Notes under the pieces: model-generated
Told to the model about the DNA's origin: nothing
Seen by the model: the letters and a program-made list of their open reading frames with translations, nothing else
Databases searched by the model: none
Shown: positions 11,163 to 23,320 of the stretch, piece by piece
How positions within the stretch are numbered: the stretch's first letter is position 1
Layout: every line of letters starts with the position of its first letter
Assembly: GCA_034509425.1 (NCBI GenBank)
Contig: JAVTVJ010001709.1
Coordinates: 146,473-210,472 of the forward strand
Reading direction: 5' to 3'
Source: Eopsaltria australis
Lineage: Eukaryota > Chordata > Aves > Passeriformes > Petroicidae
Length of the DNA stretch: 64,000 nucleotides
Translations under genes and position numbers: made by a program

Positions 11163-12121
11163 GGTAGATGCAAGTGAACTTCAAGTAGCAGAATGCAAGT
11201 GTTTTGTCCTTACTCATTTTGGTGGTGCATCCTCCACCTCCCCCAGGCCACACTATGGTCTCAGAAATGTTTGTTAGGTCTCAGGCTTGATGAACAGCAC
11301 CTGGGCTCAGCTCCTCTTGAGCTTATCAGAAACACTGTTTGTACCCAGGAACTAATGCTGGCTTATGAGCTCCTGCTCTTTTTTAATGAACAGCCTTGGA
11401 ATTTTTTTTTGCCTGAATAACAAGCCAAGTGGAATGATATTTTTGTTCTCGCGCTTTCAAAGAGAGTTTCTGACCTGAAGTGTGGCCAGGATGAAACACT
11501 GTTATGACCAAAGCCCACTCTCTTGCAAGCCTATAAACAGCAGTCCAAATGGAGACCTTTTGAGCTCTCCTGGACCACAGCAGCTGCAACCAGCAACCTC
11601 CCTCTGAGTGGAGCCTCTCAGAGTCAGCAAACTCTCAAGTTTGCTATACTCTAGGACTAACAAAGGACAACAGATCCTGGGCTGATACCCCCATTCCTCA
11701 AGGCTCAACCCTTCACCAGGTGAGAAGATGCAAAGGCATCTGAAGTGAGTATTTCACTACCTTCGAGGGGAATTTTTCACAGGTACATTGTGCAGACTCT
11801 TTATGTGTGTTCATGCAGGTGTGCATATGCTGTATCAAATGTGGGAGAAATGCTGTTCTCCTAGATTCTTAACTACCTTAGATTTCTAAGCTAGGCCTGT
11901 AAGTAAATTACTGATGTGGTATAGTAAATCCTGTATGAAACCTTTGCTAAATTGTTTAAGTTATAAGTTAAATACTGTTAAAGTGCTGTTAAGTTTAAGT
12001 GCTGTTGGGCCTTTAGGCCATATTCCTTTTTATTGTTACCCCTTCTATCCTTCTGTCTCTCCTCCTCCCTCCCCCCTCCATCCCCATCTCCACATAAATA
12101 GTTTTAGTTCAGTTTGGATTG
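11163..12121 (+). mobile_element. Unclassified LTR-like sequence
   Basis: No gene is visible. A CCTATAAACAG box near 11,528-11,538 and a pyrimidine-rich end near 12,040-12,090 resemble an ERV LTR with its R-U5 region, but I cannot place both ends. Short frames on either strand carry no known motif. Confidence 0.35.
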
Positions 12122-12515
12122 ATATGGTCCCACACGACATCATTATCTCCAAATTGGAGAGACATGGATTTGATGTATGGACTATTCAGTGGATAAGGAA
12201 TTCGTCGAATGGACACAGCCACAGACTTGCGGTCTATGGCTCTACGTTCAGGTCGAGGCCAGTGATGAGTGGTGTCCCTCAGGCAGGTCTTGGGACCTGT
12301 GCTCTTTAATCTGTATCAGTGACATAGACAGTGGGATCGAGTGCACCCTCAGCAAGTTTGCAGATGACACCAAGCTGAGCAGTGCAGCTGACAACAGAAG
12401 GAAGGGATGCCAGCCAGAGGGACCTGGTCAAACCTGAGAATTGGGCCCATGAGAACCGCATGAAGTTCAACAAATCCAAGTGCAAGGTGTTGCATCTGGG
12501 TCAGGACAATTGGAG
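12122..12515 (+). mobile_element. CR1 LINE fragment with RT palm motif
   Basis: Plus-strand CR1 covering part of the reverse transcriptase. The frame over 12,177-12,437 contains FADDTKLSS, the catalytic palm motif of CR1 RT. It is cut at both ends and has frame breaks. Confidence 0.85.
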
Positions 12516-14019
12516 AAAAACTCCTTGAGAGTAGCCCTGCTAAATATTCTATATATTTATAAATTTGAAAGGTCAGTGAAAAATAGTTCTTTAAAGTGAA
12601 GTGTTGCTAGTAGAAGAGTATCATAACTGTAGAAAAGAAATCATAGCCCTGTAATACTGATAATTTAAATATTGTAATTAACACTGAAATCATCAGCAAG
12701 GGCAAATGAGAACTTAAACTGCTTACTGTACTGGTGTGTTGTGAGTTTGGTTTTTCTACACACACACACACAAAAGATTACTCCTCAGCATCATAGCACT
12801 GTATGTTATTTTCTATTTATGTACAGGTCTTTCAGATTTTTCATGAAAAACAAGTAACATCCTGCATAATTAAAAAAGAAAAAAAGGAATGGGAGGGGGA
12901 ATAAAGTAAAACTGACAACCCTTCCCAGAAGGGGAGGAAAAAACAGAGAACAGTGATCATGATCCTGCTGGTGTTTTAAGAAGTGGAGGAAAAAATGCAC
13001 AAAGAACTGGCTCTGAAACTAATGCATATTTGCATATCCATGAAAATAAATGAGAACCCGAAGATCCTAAGGATGTATTTAAGAGGAAGAATAAACATTT
13101 TAAGCTATTTGGTGAAAAGTTGTATATTGGGCTATGAAAAAATGTACTTTCAGAGAACACCTGCATACGTTTGTAAGTATATGAACAGTTTTTCTTCAGA
13201 AATTAGCAAAACTGGTTTAAATTTAAGTGAGCTGTCAAAACCAACCTGTAGCTCAAGAATTCACACTGTATTCTATGCTTATCCTGTCTTGCTAGAATGT
13301 TTTTTCAGAATACAAAATACCTAGCATCTTGGGAAAACAACATTGCCCTTATGAACCGGACCAGTATTTGGTAGCACTTACCAATACCTAGAATAATTTA
13401 CAGATTTGAGAATTCCGCAGAGAAAGAAGGTAATTTTATTATGTTATTGTACTTCAAAAGATCATATAACCAGAAGGACTGCCTGTGAATAGACTTTGAG
13501 GAATTGCCTCTACAGACAAGCAAAATATATGCCCGAAACATTTACTTCCTGTCCTGTATTAGCAGAGAGGTGAAAAAATATGGAAAGAAGGAAGCCAAGA
13601 TTCTAAGAATGAAGAGCATCTTGGAATCTTTTTTTCCCTAGCATACCTTGTTTGTCCTACAAAAAATGTGTATCAATTTCTTACTTTGATAATAATTTTT
13701 ATTAAAAAAATCTTGCTTCTAAATTATTTTATTTATTGTACATGTGGCACAAATGAAAAAGAAATGGGAAAGTACATTCACCAAGATAGGACTTTAGAGT
13801 GAGAACTTTTGGCAGGGACAAGAGGTAGATCCTCCTCCTCTTAGCTTGAAAAATTTTGCAGAAAGCTTTATGTCTGATGTGGTGGCCGTTGAGGCTGCCA
13901 CTGAAGCCCAGGAAGATCCGGAAGGTCCCAAGGGATCTGAGGGGCCGTGGAGGAGGGTTGCTCGGGTTTGAGAATCCTCCCCTTCCCTCTGGAGGAAGAT
14001 AGTTTCTTCCACGTAATTG
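12516..14019. other. No gene or recognised repeat
   Basis: AT-rich sequence with no feature I can support. It has a short (CA)n near 12,761-12,774. A 113-codon plus frame at 12,983-13,324 has no recognisable domain and is probably chance. The stretch from about 13,800 may belong to the LTR-like element that follows. Confidence 0.4.
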
Positions 14020-14520
14020 ATGTGTTCTTCCTATGTTAATTGTACCCCCCTGATTGGACTGTTTGTTCTCCACCCCTTATGCATATGTATCTGTATCTTG
14101 AAGGTTCTGTGCTACTCGGTACTCCATTGGTTTTGGTTCTCTCTCTCCTGCCCTTCCCTCTTCTCACTGGACTGTGTAAGCTTGTCCCACCTTCCCCCCG
14201 CCCCTGGACCCTCAGCTGATTGGTTGTTTGTTGCTGTATAAAAGTCTATGCTCTCCTTTTTTCTGGGTCTTCTGTCCCTGGACCCATTCGAGCAAGGAAC
14301 TGTTAATAAACTCCTTGGATACCCATACAGAAGATCCCTCCCTTATTCTTTACCCCTGGACCTGCTAGGACTTGTCTCTGCACTCACCAGCAGGGTAGCA
14401 GAGTGCCGCAGCAGGAGCTTAAGCAGCCCCACCAGAGCGGCTCCACGAGGGATGCTTCTGGGACACGCTGCCGGTCTTTGTCCACCGGGACAGTCCCCGC
14501 GCAGGCTATAGTCTGACCTG
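14020..14520 (+). mobile_element. Probable ERV LTR
   Basis: Carries a TATA box (GTATAAAAG near 14,236-14,244) and an AATAAA signal about 65 bp further on (near 14,307), a spacing usual for LTRs, with a GC-rich end. The exact ends were not found. Confidence 0.5.
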
Positions 14521-14551
14521 AAGTGGATTCAGCAATATAAACACTTAATTA

Positions 14552-15378
14552 TGTCCTGGATTTCCTGAGATTTTGCATAAATATATATATTGGCAATAAC
14601 AAAAAAACTCACAGAAAGGGAAAAAGTTAAGATCTCAGAAAGCAGGGTATCCCTCCCCTTATATACAGCTAAGACTTTCTGGAAGTCTATCCTATGGATA
14701 AATAGAGCACACAAGAACAGACATCTCCCTCTGCCTTTCATAGTCCATTGGGTGTATGTGGCAAGAAGTTAGGGACTACCCCGCACCTGCCACAGCCAGT
14801 TCCAGCCTGCTCAGCAACAAATCCGTCACAGGCCAAAGCTGAACCAATCAGCAAAGTTGGCAGCACCTCTGTGGAAACATTTAAAAATGGGAGAAGGGAA
14901 CAAAAAGAAGTGAAAAACAACAGAGGAAACACCAAGGTCAAAATAGAAAGCACTTCATAGCAGAGCAAACATTCCTGAAAGGACTACAGCCTGTAGAGAA
15001 CCCATGCCAGAACAGAAAAAAAGTGTCAAGGAATGAGCAGCAGAGAAGTTGCTATATGCTGACCATAACAACTTACACATATACACACTGCATCACTGAA
15101 GGGACTGAGTGTAACCTGCAGACATAAGGGGTAAGGGGAAGAGTTTGGAGTAAAGCAGAGTCTGAGAAAAGGGGAAGGAAAAGTGTTTTCCTAAGTGTGT
15201 TCTCCATAAGTCTTTTAACATTTGTTTTGATTCTGTTTCCCAATACTTGAATTAGTAATTTTATATCTAGATAGATAGATAGATATAGATATATGACTTG
15301 GCAATAAATCAAGCTTTTTCAAAATCTCACTCCTCTGGTGATTAAATTCCCCAAGTCAAGTCTGTTTTGCTCATGACA
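14552..15378 (+). mobile_element. LTR (about 827 bp)
   Basis: Starts TGTCCTGGATTTCC and ends CTCATGACA. It has a TTATATAC box near 14,658 and AATAAATC near 15,303. TTAATT occurs just outside both ends, each offset by one base, and may be a target duplication. A partial inverted copy lies at about 18,430-18,800. Confidence 0.72.
15268..15296 (+). repeat. GATA microsatellite
   Basis: Short (GATA)n-type array with an interrupted GATATAGATATAT end, inside the LTR at 14,552-15,378. Confidence 0.9.
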
Positions 15379-15999
15379 GTTAATTGGCAAGTGATCTCCC
15401 TGTCTTTGTTTTGACACACAAAACTTGCTCCTGTTCTTCTTATTTTCCCCCACCACATCCCTGTTTCATATTTAAACTTGCTCTACCTGCATCCAAACAT
15501 AGTCTCCCAGAAATGTGGTTAGAGGCCACAGCATGACTGACAACTAGGATGTTTATTCACAGCAAAGAATCCTGTCCCAAGTCATTATCATTTAAAAATA
15601 TACTTTTCATCCAACATTGACAGCTACATCTCTTGTCATATTAATGAAATTTGCCTCATCATCCTCTCTATACAAGCCAGCACTGCTATAACTGAGGGTA
15701 GGAGTCAGTCAATCCCTCCCTCCTCCCAACTTTAAACAAGTGAATTGTTAGTGATAAATAACATAGAGAATAGAAATTTTCAGTTTCCCTGAAGTTGCTG
15801 AATAGAGTTTAAAGACTAACTGGCAAAAAAGATAAAAGGATGTAATGGTATGCACACAGGATGATAAACATAGTTGGAAGCAGTGGAGAACCAGATAAAG
15901 AGGCCTACAGTGGGGTTTTTTGCAAGATACATAACAAGAAGCAACAGCCCATGCCCAAAGAAAAAGTTCAAGGAAAGGTCACCTTTAATATCAAAGCAT
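15379..15999. other. No gene or recognised repeat
   Basis: AT-rich sequence without a supported feature. The last part may belong to the LTR candidate that follows. Confidence 0.4.
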
Positions 16000-16357
16000 T
16001 CAGTGAATACAACCACCAGAGACCCCTTTTGATGACCCTCCAGGACCATAAAAGGACTTCCAGTAGGAGGCAGATGCATGCAAATTAGTTCTAGGAAAGT
16101 GATGTTTATGTATCAGATAGGAGATATGCTGTAATGAATATGTATGATTATGATGTATAAATACCTTGTTGTAAAGTCTCATCATACACACAGAATAAGG
16201 AGAGATCCTCTGTGTGTTCTACGCAGATAAAGAATGCCTGCTTTCTAACGCTTCAAATTGTTAGAAAGTTTATTCCAGATGATTTCAGTGTCATTAGGAG
16301 AGCACATAAACCAGAAGAGAGGTTGCTTGCTCTCTATCTTATGGCTGACACCTAACA
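16000..16357 (+). mobile_element. Possible LTR, 5' end uncertain
   Basis: ATGTATAAATACC near 16,155 and GATAAAG near 16,226, followed by an end at CACCTAACA, resemble the promoter, polyadenylation region and terminus of an ERV LTR. The start may lie as far left as about 15,843. No target duplication was found. Confidence 0.4.
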
Positions 16358-17345
16358 GTAAAGTATATTTATACTTATAAAATGGGGGACAGAGGACACA
16401 CAAAGAAGATCAAAAGAGATTTCATTCACAAATACTAGCAATAAAAATAAGCAAGTAGTCACCTGAGGTGCCCTCAGCAGTCAACGGAGCAAGAGATTTC
16501 TATCTTGATTCCCTCCTAGAAAAAACCTTTTCCTTAGTAGAGATGACTCTATTGGACCTGAGGGCAGCTTTTGTGAATGCTTCCTCTACTCACAAAATGT
16601 CAAGCAATAAGTACTCAGTGATTTCCAATTTCCAAATGTCAAACACCTGTGTATTCCCTAACTCCAAAAGCATTTAAGAGTCAGATTTTTGAAAAGTATT
16701 TGCACCACACAAGAGACAGAATTTTCTCTTAAGCTGTTTTTTGAAGACACACCTGTCAGTGGATATTTTGGCAGATCAGATATCCTATAACTGCAGTTCC
16801 ACTGATGGCAAATCAACCATTAATGAAACCTTGTGTCTTCTTTCAACATTAAGACAGAGATCTTATGACCGCCCAATATACAGGAGATTAAGAAACAGGA
16901 TGGGCAAACGACGATTCAAAATCATACAGATGTAGCTGTCTTTTGAGTACAAGATGTGTTAGACAACCTACATTTTCCAAGCCTTATTTTCATTATTTGT
17001 ATAATTCCTAGAAAATTTAAAGACAGTTTACTCTCCAAACATTTTACAATTCAAGTTGAAGACCAGATAAGTTACAGATATACGGTAGAACTAAAAAAAA
17101 TGTTCATTGGCATGATGGTGTCCATTATCTAAGCATACCAGAGACCTAAGAACTGTACTGAATTTTACTTATGTTTGAAACAGTATTTGAAAAAGGATAA
17201 AAGGAAAACTTAACATAAATGTGTTATAAGCAAAAAGGTTTACTGATTTTGGGGAAATTTTAATCAATTTAATTTGTTGTCAATTAAAAACTTCTAATGA
17301 TCAATTCTGTTACTGAAACAAACAAAAAGCCATGCTCATTCTCCC
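16358..17345. other. No gene or recognised repeat
   Basis: AT-rich intergenic or intronic sequence. Two short plus frames at 16,468-16,677 and 16,741-16,935 have no domain signature and are treated as chance. Confidence 0.4.
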
Positions 17346-18400
17346 TCAGAAATCACAAAATAACAGAATGGCTGAGGTTGGAAGGGACATCTGGAAGTCA
17401 TCTGGTTCAACCCCCCTGCTCAAGCTGGGCCACCTAGAGCCAGTTGTCCAGTACTGTGTCCAGACAGATTTTGAATATTTCCAAGGACAGAGACTCCACC
17501 ATCTCTCTGGGCAACCTGTCCCAGTGCTCGGTCATCCTCACAGTAAAGAAGTGTTTTCTAATGTTCAGATGGAATCTCCTGTGTTTCACTGTGTGCCCAT
17601 TCCCTCTGGTCCTGCCCCTGTGTACTACTGGAAAGAGTCTGGCTCCATCTTCATTACAGCCTCTCTTCAGGTATTTATAGATAATAAGACTCTACCCAAG
17701 CCTTCTTTTCTTCAGGATAAACATTCCCAACTCTCTCAGTCTTTCCTCAGATGCCAGATGCTCTAGTTCCTTAATCATCTTAGTCGCCCTTCACTGGGCT
17801 CTGTCCAGTATGTCCATTTCTCTCCTGTACTCTGGAGCCCAGAACTGGACATGGTACTCTGTGTGTGACCTCACCAGTGCTTAATATAAGGAAAGGATCA
17901 CCTCCCTTGACCTGCTGGCAATACTTTGCCTAATGCAGCCAAGCACAACATCAGGCTTCTTTGCCACAAGGGCACATTGCTGGCTCATGTTCAACCTGGT
18001 GCTCACCAGGATCTTTAGGTCCTTTTCTGCAAAGCTGCTTTCCAGATGGGTGGCTCCCAGCATCTACTGGTACATGAAGTTGTTCCTCAGGGGCAGAACT
18101 TGACACTTCCCTTTGGTAATTTTCATTAGGTTTTTGTCAGCCCATTTCTCCAACCTGTCCAGGTCCCTCTGGGTGGCAGCACAACCCTCTGGTATATCAG
18201 TCACTCCCTCCCTTGCTGAGGGTACACTCTGCTCCATCCATCCAGGCCATTAATTATGTTGAAAAGGACTGGATCCAGTATTGACCCCTGGGCTACACTA
18301 CTAGCTACTGGCCTCCAACTAGACTTTGTGCTACTGATCACCACTCTCTGGGTCCAGCCATTCAGACAGCTTTCAATCCACTTCATCATCCCTTGCCTCT
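17346..18400 (-). mobile_element. CR1 LINE fragment, minus strand
   Basis: Minus-strand CR1 of about 1 kb. It begins with the 3' end (GGCTGAGGTTGGAAGGGACATC on plus) and runs through TCCAGGTCCCTCTGGGTGGCA and CACTCTCTGGGTCCAGCC blocks into ORF2. Frames on both strands are remnants. Confidence 0.9.
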
Positions 18401-18839
18401 GCAAAATATCTCCTTCCCTCTGTTCTTTCTCCAATCCCATCACCACACATAAAAGTCTCTTTGGTGGAGCAACAGGCAGCTCAGGAAATTTGGGTCAGTG
18501 TGTGGCCTCTCAGCTCCTGCTCAGACTACCACTTGAGCTCCTGCTCTCTTCCTGTTCCAGCATGGTCTTCTGTCTCCTCTTTCTTCTGCTCTGCTGTTAT
18601 TTCTTTTCTTCCTTTTTTTCAGCATTTACCACCCTTCCTTGCTTTATTTTCACAGAGGCACCACAAAGTTTACTGATTGGCTCATCTTTGACCTGCAATG
18701 GGGTTGCTGATGAGCTGTCTGGAACCAACTCTAACCAGTACAGGGCAGTCAACAAGTTTCTCCCACAGAGGTCACTCATGAAGCCACACTCTGCTCTCCC
18801 CCCACACCCCAACCTTGCCAATTATACCCAATAAAAAAA
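18401..18839 (-). mobile_element. Partial inverted copy of the 14,552 LTR
   Basis: About 18,640-18,790 is a diverged reverse complement of 14,740-14,880, sharing the CAATCAG(T/C)AAA and CACAGAGG words. The AATAAAAAAAAAG at about 18,831 is read on plus and looks like an A-tail but is probably fortuitous. The long plus frame at 18,256-18,834 spans CR1 and LTR sequence and is not a gene. Confidence 0.55.
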
Positions 18840-21699
18840 AAGTCACAAGAGAACTATTCTAGAACATGCTTTCTTCTATGTTTCTGGGAAATTCCAGATT
18901 TAAAAATCTCAACAGCAAGCTTGAAATTATACAGTGCAGTTAAGTTACCTTTTTTGAAAACACTAGGGAAGATTTTTTAATAAAGAAAATACATACTAAA
19001 CTAGGAAACTGTTTGTGTTGTGAAAATTATTATTTGATCTTAACACATACCAGACCAGACATCTGATGTTCGATATGTCTTTCAGTTGTGCTTTTTGGAG
19101 TAAGAGGTCATGATCTAGTAAAGTTCATTTTTTACATTTAAATGTGATTAATACAGGTTCAGAAAAAAAGAAAAAAGTAATTTGTATTTTTGAAAGGGGG
19201 GTTCAACTTAAGGTGTAGATAGGTGAAGTTTTTTTTCAGAAATTAGCATAATCGCAGCTTAGTATGCTTTAGATCAAGCCAGTGAACACTACTGAAAATG
19301 TCAAGCTTACTTCATCTTAGAAGTGACTGGCAACATCTGGGCAAAGTAATATCACTTTAAGAAGCAGCACCAGTGGTAGACATCAGTTTGCTAGGTAAGG
19401 TTATACTTTACAACCTAGTCACCATAGTAATCTTAAAACAGAATAGTTATCCATGTTCCCTATATTCATTACTTGTTCTGACCTAATAGTAATGTGGGGA
19501 AAACAAAAAAAACCCACCAAGCAATACAGTGGATAGAATTAAAAAGCCTTTGAGGTACACATTCAGAGGGAATTATCATCTTAATAGGCTATACCCAAAG
19601 TTACATAGGGAACTTGGTATTCAGGACTACCTCTGAACCACTAGGAAAGTTCTGAAAACAGAAGGATGAGAGACCAACCGGTGACCTTAAACATTATCAA
19701 TATATTTTATTGGAGCACTTTTATCCTAAAGCATTTCCAAACTTGCAGATACAAGCAGTCTTAAGCAAACAGATAGGCTCCCCAGAACTCTGACACAAAA
19801 TCAAACAAGCAAAAACCTCCAGAAAGGAACATTACGACTAGTCAGGTTATCACACACCACTGATCACTCCCAGAAAATGGAACTGCAGGGATTGAATCCA
19901 AAGCACTTCAATTAAAGCAGCTGGCACTGTTGATACAAGGGGACTATCAGCTACAACATGGTCAAAGAATAGGAAAACATTATCCTCAACCTCTAAAATA
20001 GTCAAATCAATTCACCTCCTACATTTCTGCATGTCATCACCAAATTCACATTTTAGATTAAAACAGAAAGTTAAATCCAACCACTGTCACGTGAAAAAAA
20101 GTAATAAGTACTGTATATTATTCAATTAAATAATTTCACCATTACTTGAAAATTACTTTAGCAATGCCAGGCCCATTTGACACTGTTCATAGATAAAATA
20201 CAAATTAGTTAACTAATGTTTCAATTAGTCAATGATAGTTAGAGTAACTGAGTGCCGCACAAATTCACCGACACATCAAGTTTCAGACTTTTCCATCTAG
20301 AAATATTACAATTGGCTTGGGAGCCATGACATGAATACATATTTCAAAACGGAATTTGGATTACTCCACTCAAGTTTTACATTGTGGTAAACTCAATCCT
20401 ATAATTTATTGTCTTCTCCAGTTAATCAACACTTGTTAATGGGGAGGGGAAAAAGTAGGAGGGAAAAAAATTAAAGAACTTATTCATATATGATACTTAA
20501 TTCCATCATTAAAATGCAGTAACTACTTCTATCTCAATAAGAACTATGATTATGCTATGCCAGTGCTCCTCCACTAGAAGTTTCCAAAGCAAAATAGCAA
20601 AAACAAACAAAAAAAAAGTTAGGACATTACTTTAGGGCACTGCTCTGATAGAAGCCATGGCTATCAATGTGTTCATACTTTGAATAAAGACTGTGTTTTT
20701 AAATATAACCTTTGAAGATGAAACATTGACTATGAGTTACAGTAACACATGTATTTAGAAAGCAATAGAAAGCATCACATCCTCTGCACCTTGGGTATTC
20801 ATCCTTCAAACCTAGATATGCTGTTCCCCAGCAGATCATTTTAGGTATGCCCAAGAAATTAAAATGTTATTTTGGCTTTATGTCATTAAAAAAACCCAAC
20901 AACCCAATAAAATATATGTTATTTTCTTTGAAGTCAGAAGAGGGTACTCTGAATAAATGAGGTTAGGAGGTGCTGAACTGAACATTTGTCTTGTGTTAGA
21001 AGTCAGAAATATGCTGCTGTGTAGTTCAGTATTGCACTCCACAATGCCATGCCTTTTTCCTTTTTAAGAAAAAATGCTCCTATTAACAACAAAAACAACA
21101 CACTTCTGTTTATACTATTGTCATCACAAGGGCAAATAATTCTGTGATGGAAAACTAGCAACACAAAGAGACCTGGCAAGTGTTAATTTCAGTTTTATAT
21201 CCTGTGATCTGTGAGCTATTTAAGATACTGAAAAGGAGATACAGAGAAAGCCAAGAAAACCCATGCTATGTTTTTTCACTACACAATGCCTATTCTAACA
21301 TAAGTAGCTCAGGGTTTTTTTTGTAAGACTGTGCCAAGTTGATACCTTATACTGAGCTACATCCCAAAATGAAAGAAATTACTAGATCATTTTGCAAGCA
21401 TAATACAGTAGTCCATCTCTGCCAGCACTTTAGTGCACCAGCCCCCTCCCCCCAAAGAGATACGCGCATTCCAACCGAGGCTTTCTCAGCAGGGCTGAGC
21501 CAATTCTCGCCCTCCCTCCAGGCCTTGCTAGGTGCCCAAACCCCCTCTGATTTTAGGTTTGGATTTTGTTGTAAACGGCAAAACGAAAGGAGAAAGCCTC
21601 CAAAGTGATGATCCGCACCCTTGAAATCCTGCCATGGGCGCAATAAGGAGGGTGAATTCTTTTTTTTTTTTTTTTTTTTTAATGGGAGATGAATGAGGA
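18840..21699. other. Unrecognised AT-rich sequence left of the CpG island
   Basis: About 2.9 kb without recognisable transposon or gene. If the CpG island drives a minus-strand transcript, this would be its first intron. A T21-type run lies near 21,660-21,680. No exon with clear splice signals was recognised. Confidence 0.4.
21660..21680 (+). repeat. Poly(T) run
   Basis: Run of about 21 T. It could be the tail of a retroposed sequence on the minus strand, but no body was recognised. Confidence 0.85.
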
Positions 21700-23320
21700 G
21701 AAACAAAATACTAAATTGAGAAGAGGCTAAGCAGTGGAGACAGAGGGAGAAAGAGAAGAGCCCGTTTAAGGAGCAGGGCGAACGTCAGCCATGTTGTGTG
21801 TGTTAGTCCAGTATTTACAAACCTGCAGCTGCAGCAGCGTTTTGAGTCTGGAAGAGAGGGGAAAGAAGGGAGGGGGAAAGAGGAGAGGAGGGAGGAGAGA
21901 GAGGGAATCGAGGGAGGAGGGGAAAGCGGCGACAGCAGCAGACAAAGGAACTCAGAAAAGCGCGAGCAAAGCGCGCGCATACGTCCACACACTCTAGGTG
22001 TCCCAGACAGCAGCGGTAGGGTGTGCAACTCCAGTGCTGCCAGCCCGACGCGTTAGCAACTTTCACAGCTCCAGCCTTTGGCTACTGAGGCGCTGCCGAG
22101 CCTGCCCACCACCCTCACATCCCCTTTACATTTTCTCATGAGAGCAGCGAATAGATGACAGGTCAGACATACCTGTCTCCCCCAACGTGCACTATCGACA
22201 GAGAGGTAAATCTGCTGGGAGCCCCTTAGCGGGCCCCAGCCCACAGTACAATAGATCCACAGAGAGGAAGGGGGAATGTGCAGCCGTGACCCCTTCTCTC
22301 CAGCAACGGACGCGATGTGGGCGGGGTAGATACCGGGAGGGGCCATGCCAAACAAGGGCAGCAGTCCCCCGGAGCCCAAAAGAGTGGTGGTTGCCAAGGA
22401 GTCGGGGCGCTACGTGGGAAGGGAGCCCGAGGGCCCCCATTCTCGCCTGCCTCCCGCGGCTTTTAGGCGGGCTGCTGAGGCAAACAGTGAAAAAAAAAGG
22501 GTTAACAGAGACGGAACACCGCAAGTATATAAATAACGTCAGCCGCAGGGAAGGAGGAGGGGAGGGAAAGCTACCAACAGCTCATTCCACAGCGACTCCC
22601 TCCGGTTCTACCCGGTCCTAGGCTGCGCTTTCCTTTCCCTTCCCCCTTCCCCCGCATTCACTACTCACCTGCTGGGGGGATGGGCGCCTGGGAGTGCCAG
22701 GAGGATAGTCTAGAAGCGTTAGCACTGCAGCCGCAGCAGTCCTCCTGTCTCACTAGGCCGCTCAGATTCTCTGCGGCAGCAATATGGGGAGCTGCTCCCC
22801 TTGTTTCGTTTGTCCCACTCCGCAGTCACCACTGCTGCCTCCAATTCGCCTCTGCTACATTTGGATCCTCCTCTCCGTACACGAACTCTACCACCACGAT
22901 AGAGGCCTCCTCACCTTCCTGCCAAATAGTGAGCTACCCGCATCGAGACGTTCAAAACACGGGACTGGACACCGCCCTCTTCCCCTCCACCAACACGCAG
23001 GCGCACTGCAAATTCCGAACTGCGACAGGAGCGCAGGAAGCAATCCTAGTCCACCGCTACTCGTTACCACGCAGGCGCTCCTTTTCCTCCACTGCCGTCT
23101 CTCGGCGCTCCGTCGAGGAGAGTGGCGTCGTAGCGGAGAGTGGTGTGGGCTTCTCCCCAGTTGGCTGTGTTAGCCCTTCTCCAAACTCAGGCCACTAGGC
23201 CCTGGGGCGGTGAATGTCTGTCTTTCCCCTCACATCCGCCCATCCACCGCGGTGGATCTAGTGCTGCCTCGTGAAGTGGCCACAGTGCTTTATGGCAGCG
23301 GTACCGCTTCCTTAAACAGG
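21700..23320. promoter_or_regulatory. CpG-rich promoter region (host)
   Basis: The only long segment rich in unmutated CpG that is not part of an ERV. CpG is densest at 22,940-23,130. It contains a purine-rich block (21,840-21,930), TATATAAATAACGTCAG near 22,525 (TATA-like box plus a CRE half-site on plus), and a strong minus-strand splice donor at 22,669/22,668. Kept CpGs suggest a promoter unmethylated in the germ line, so probably a broadly active gene. I do not recognise the gene. Transcription could be minus only or divergent. Confidence 0.6.
22669..23150 (-). other. Probable untranslated first exon of a host gene
   Basis: On the minus strand the sequence CCAGCAG is followed by GTGAGTAG, a near-consensus 5' splice site, with the intron starting at 22,668. 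The upstream 480 bp are CpG-rich and hold no long conserved minus frame, so an untranslated first exon fits. A weaker donor (GGAAG then GTGAGG) is at 22,915/22,914. Further down the same strand, a pyrimidine tract followed by CTTCCAG near 21,852-21,858 resembles an acceptor. The transcription start at about 23,150 is a guess. Confidence 0.4.

Noticed and set aside
12983..13324. 113-codon plus frame in otherwise empty sequence
   Set aside because: No domain, no homologous copy in the window, no Kozak or splice evidence; in AT-rich DNA such a frame is not unexpected.
18256..18834. 192-codon plus frame ending near an AATAAA and A run
   Set aside because: The first part is antisense CR1 and the second an LTR fragment; the A run is probably chance.
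22187..23198. Several frames of 100-170 codons in the CpG island
   Set aside because: GC-rich DNA has few stops; frames overlap on both strands and none has a recognisable domain. An untranslated exon is the better reading.
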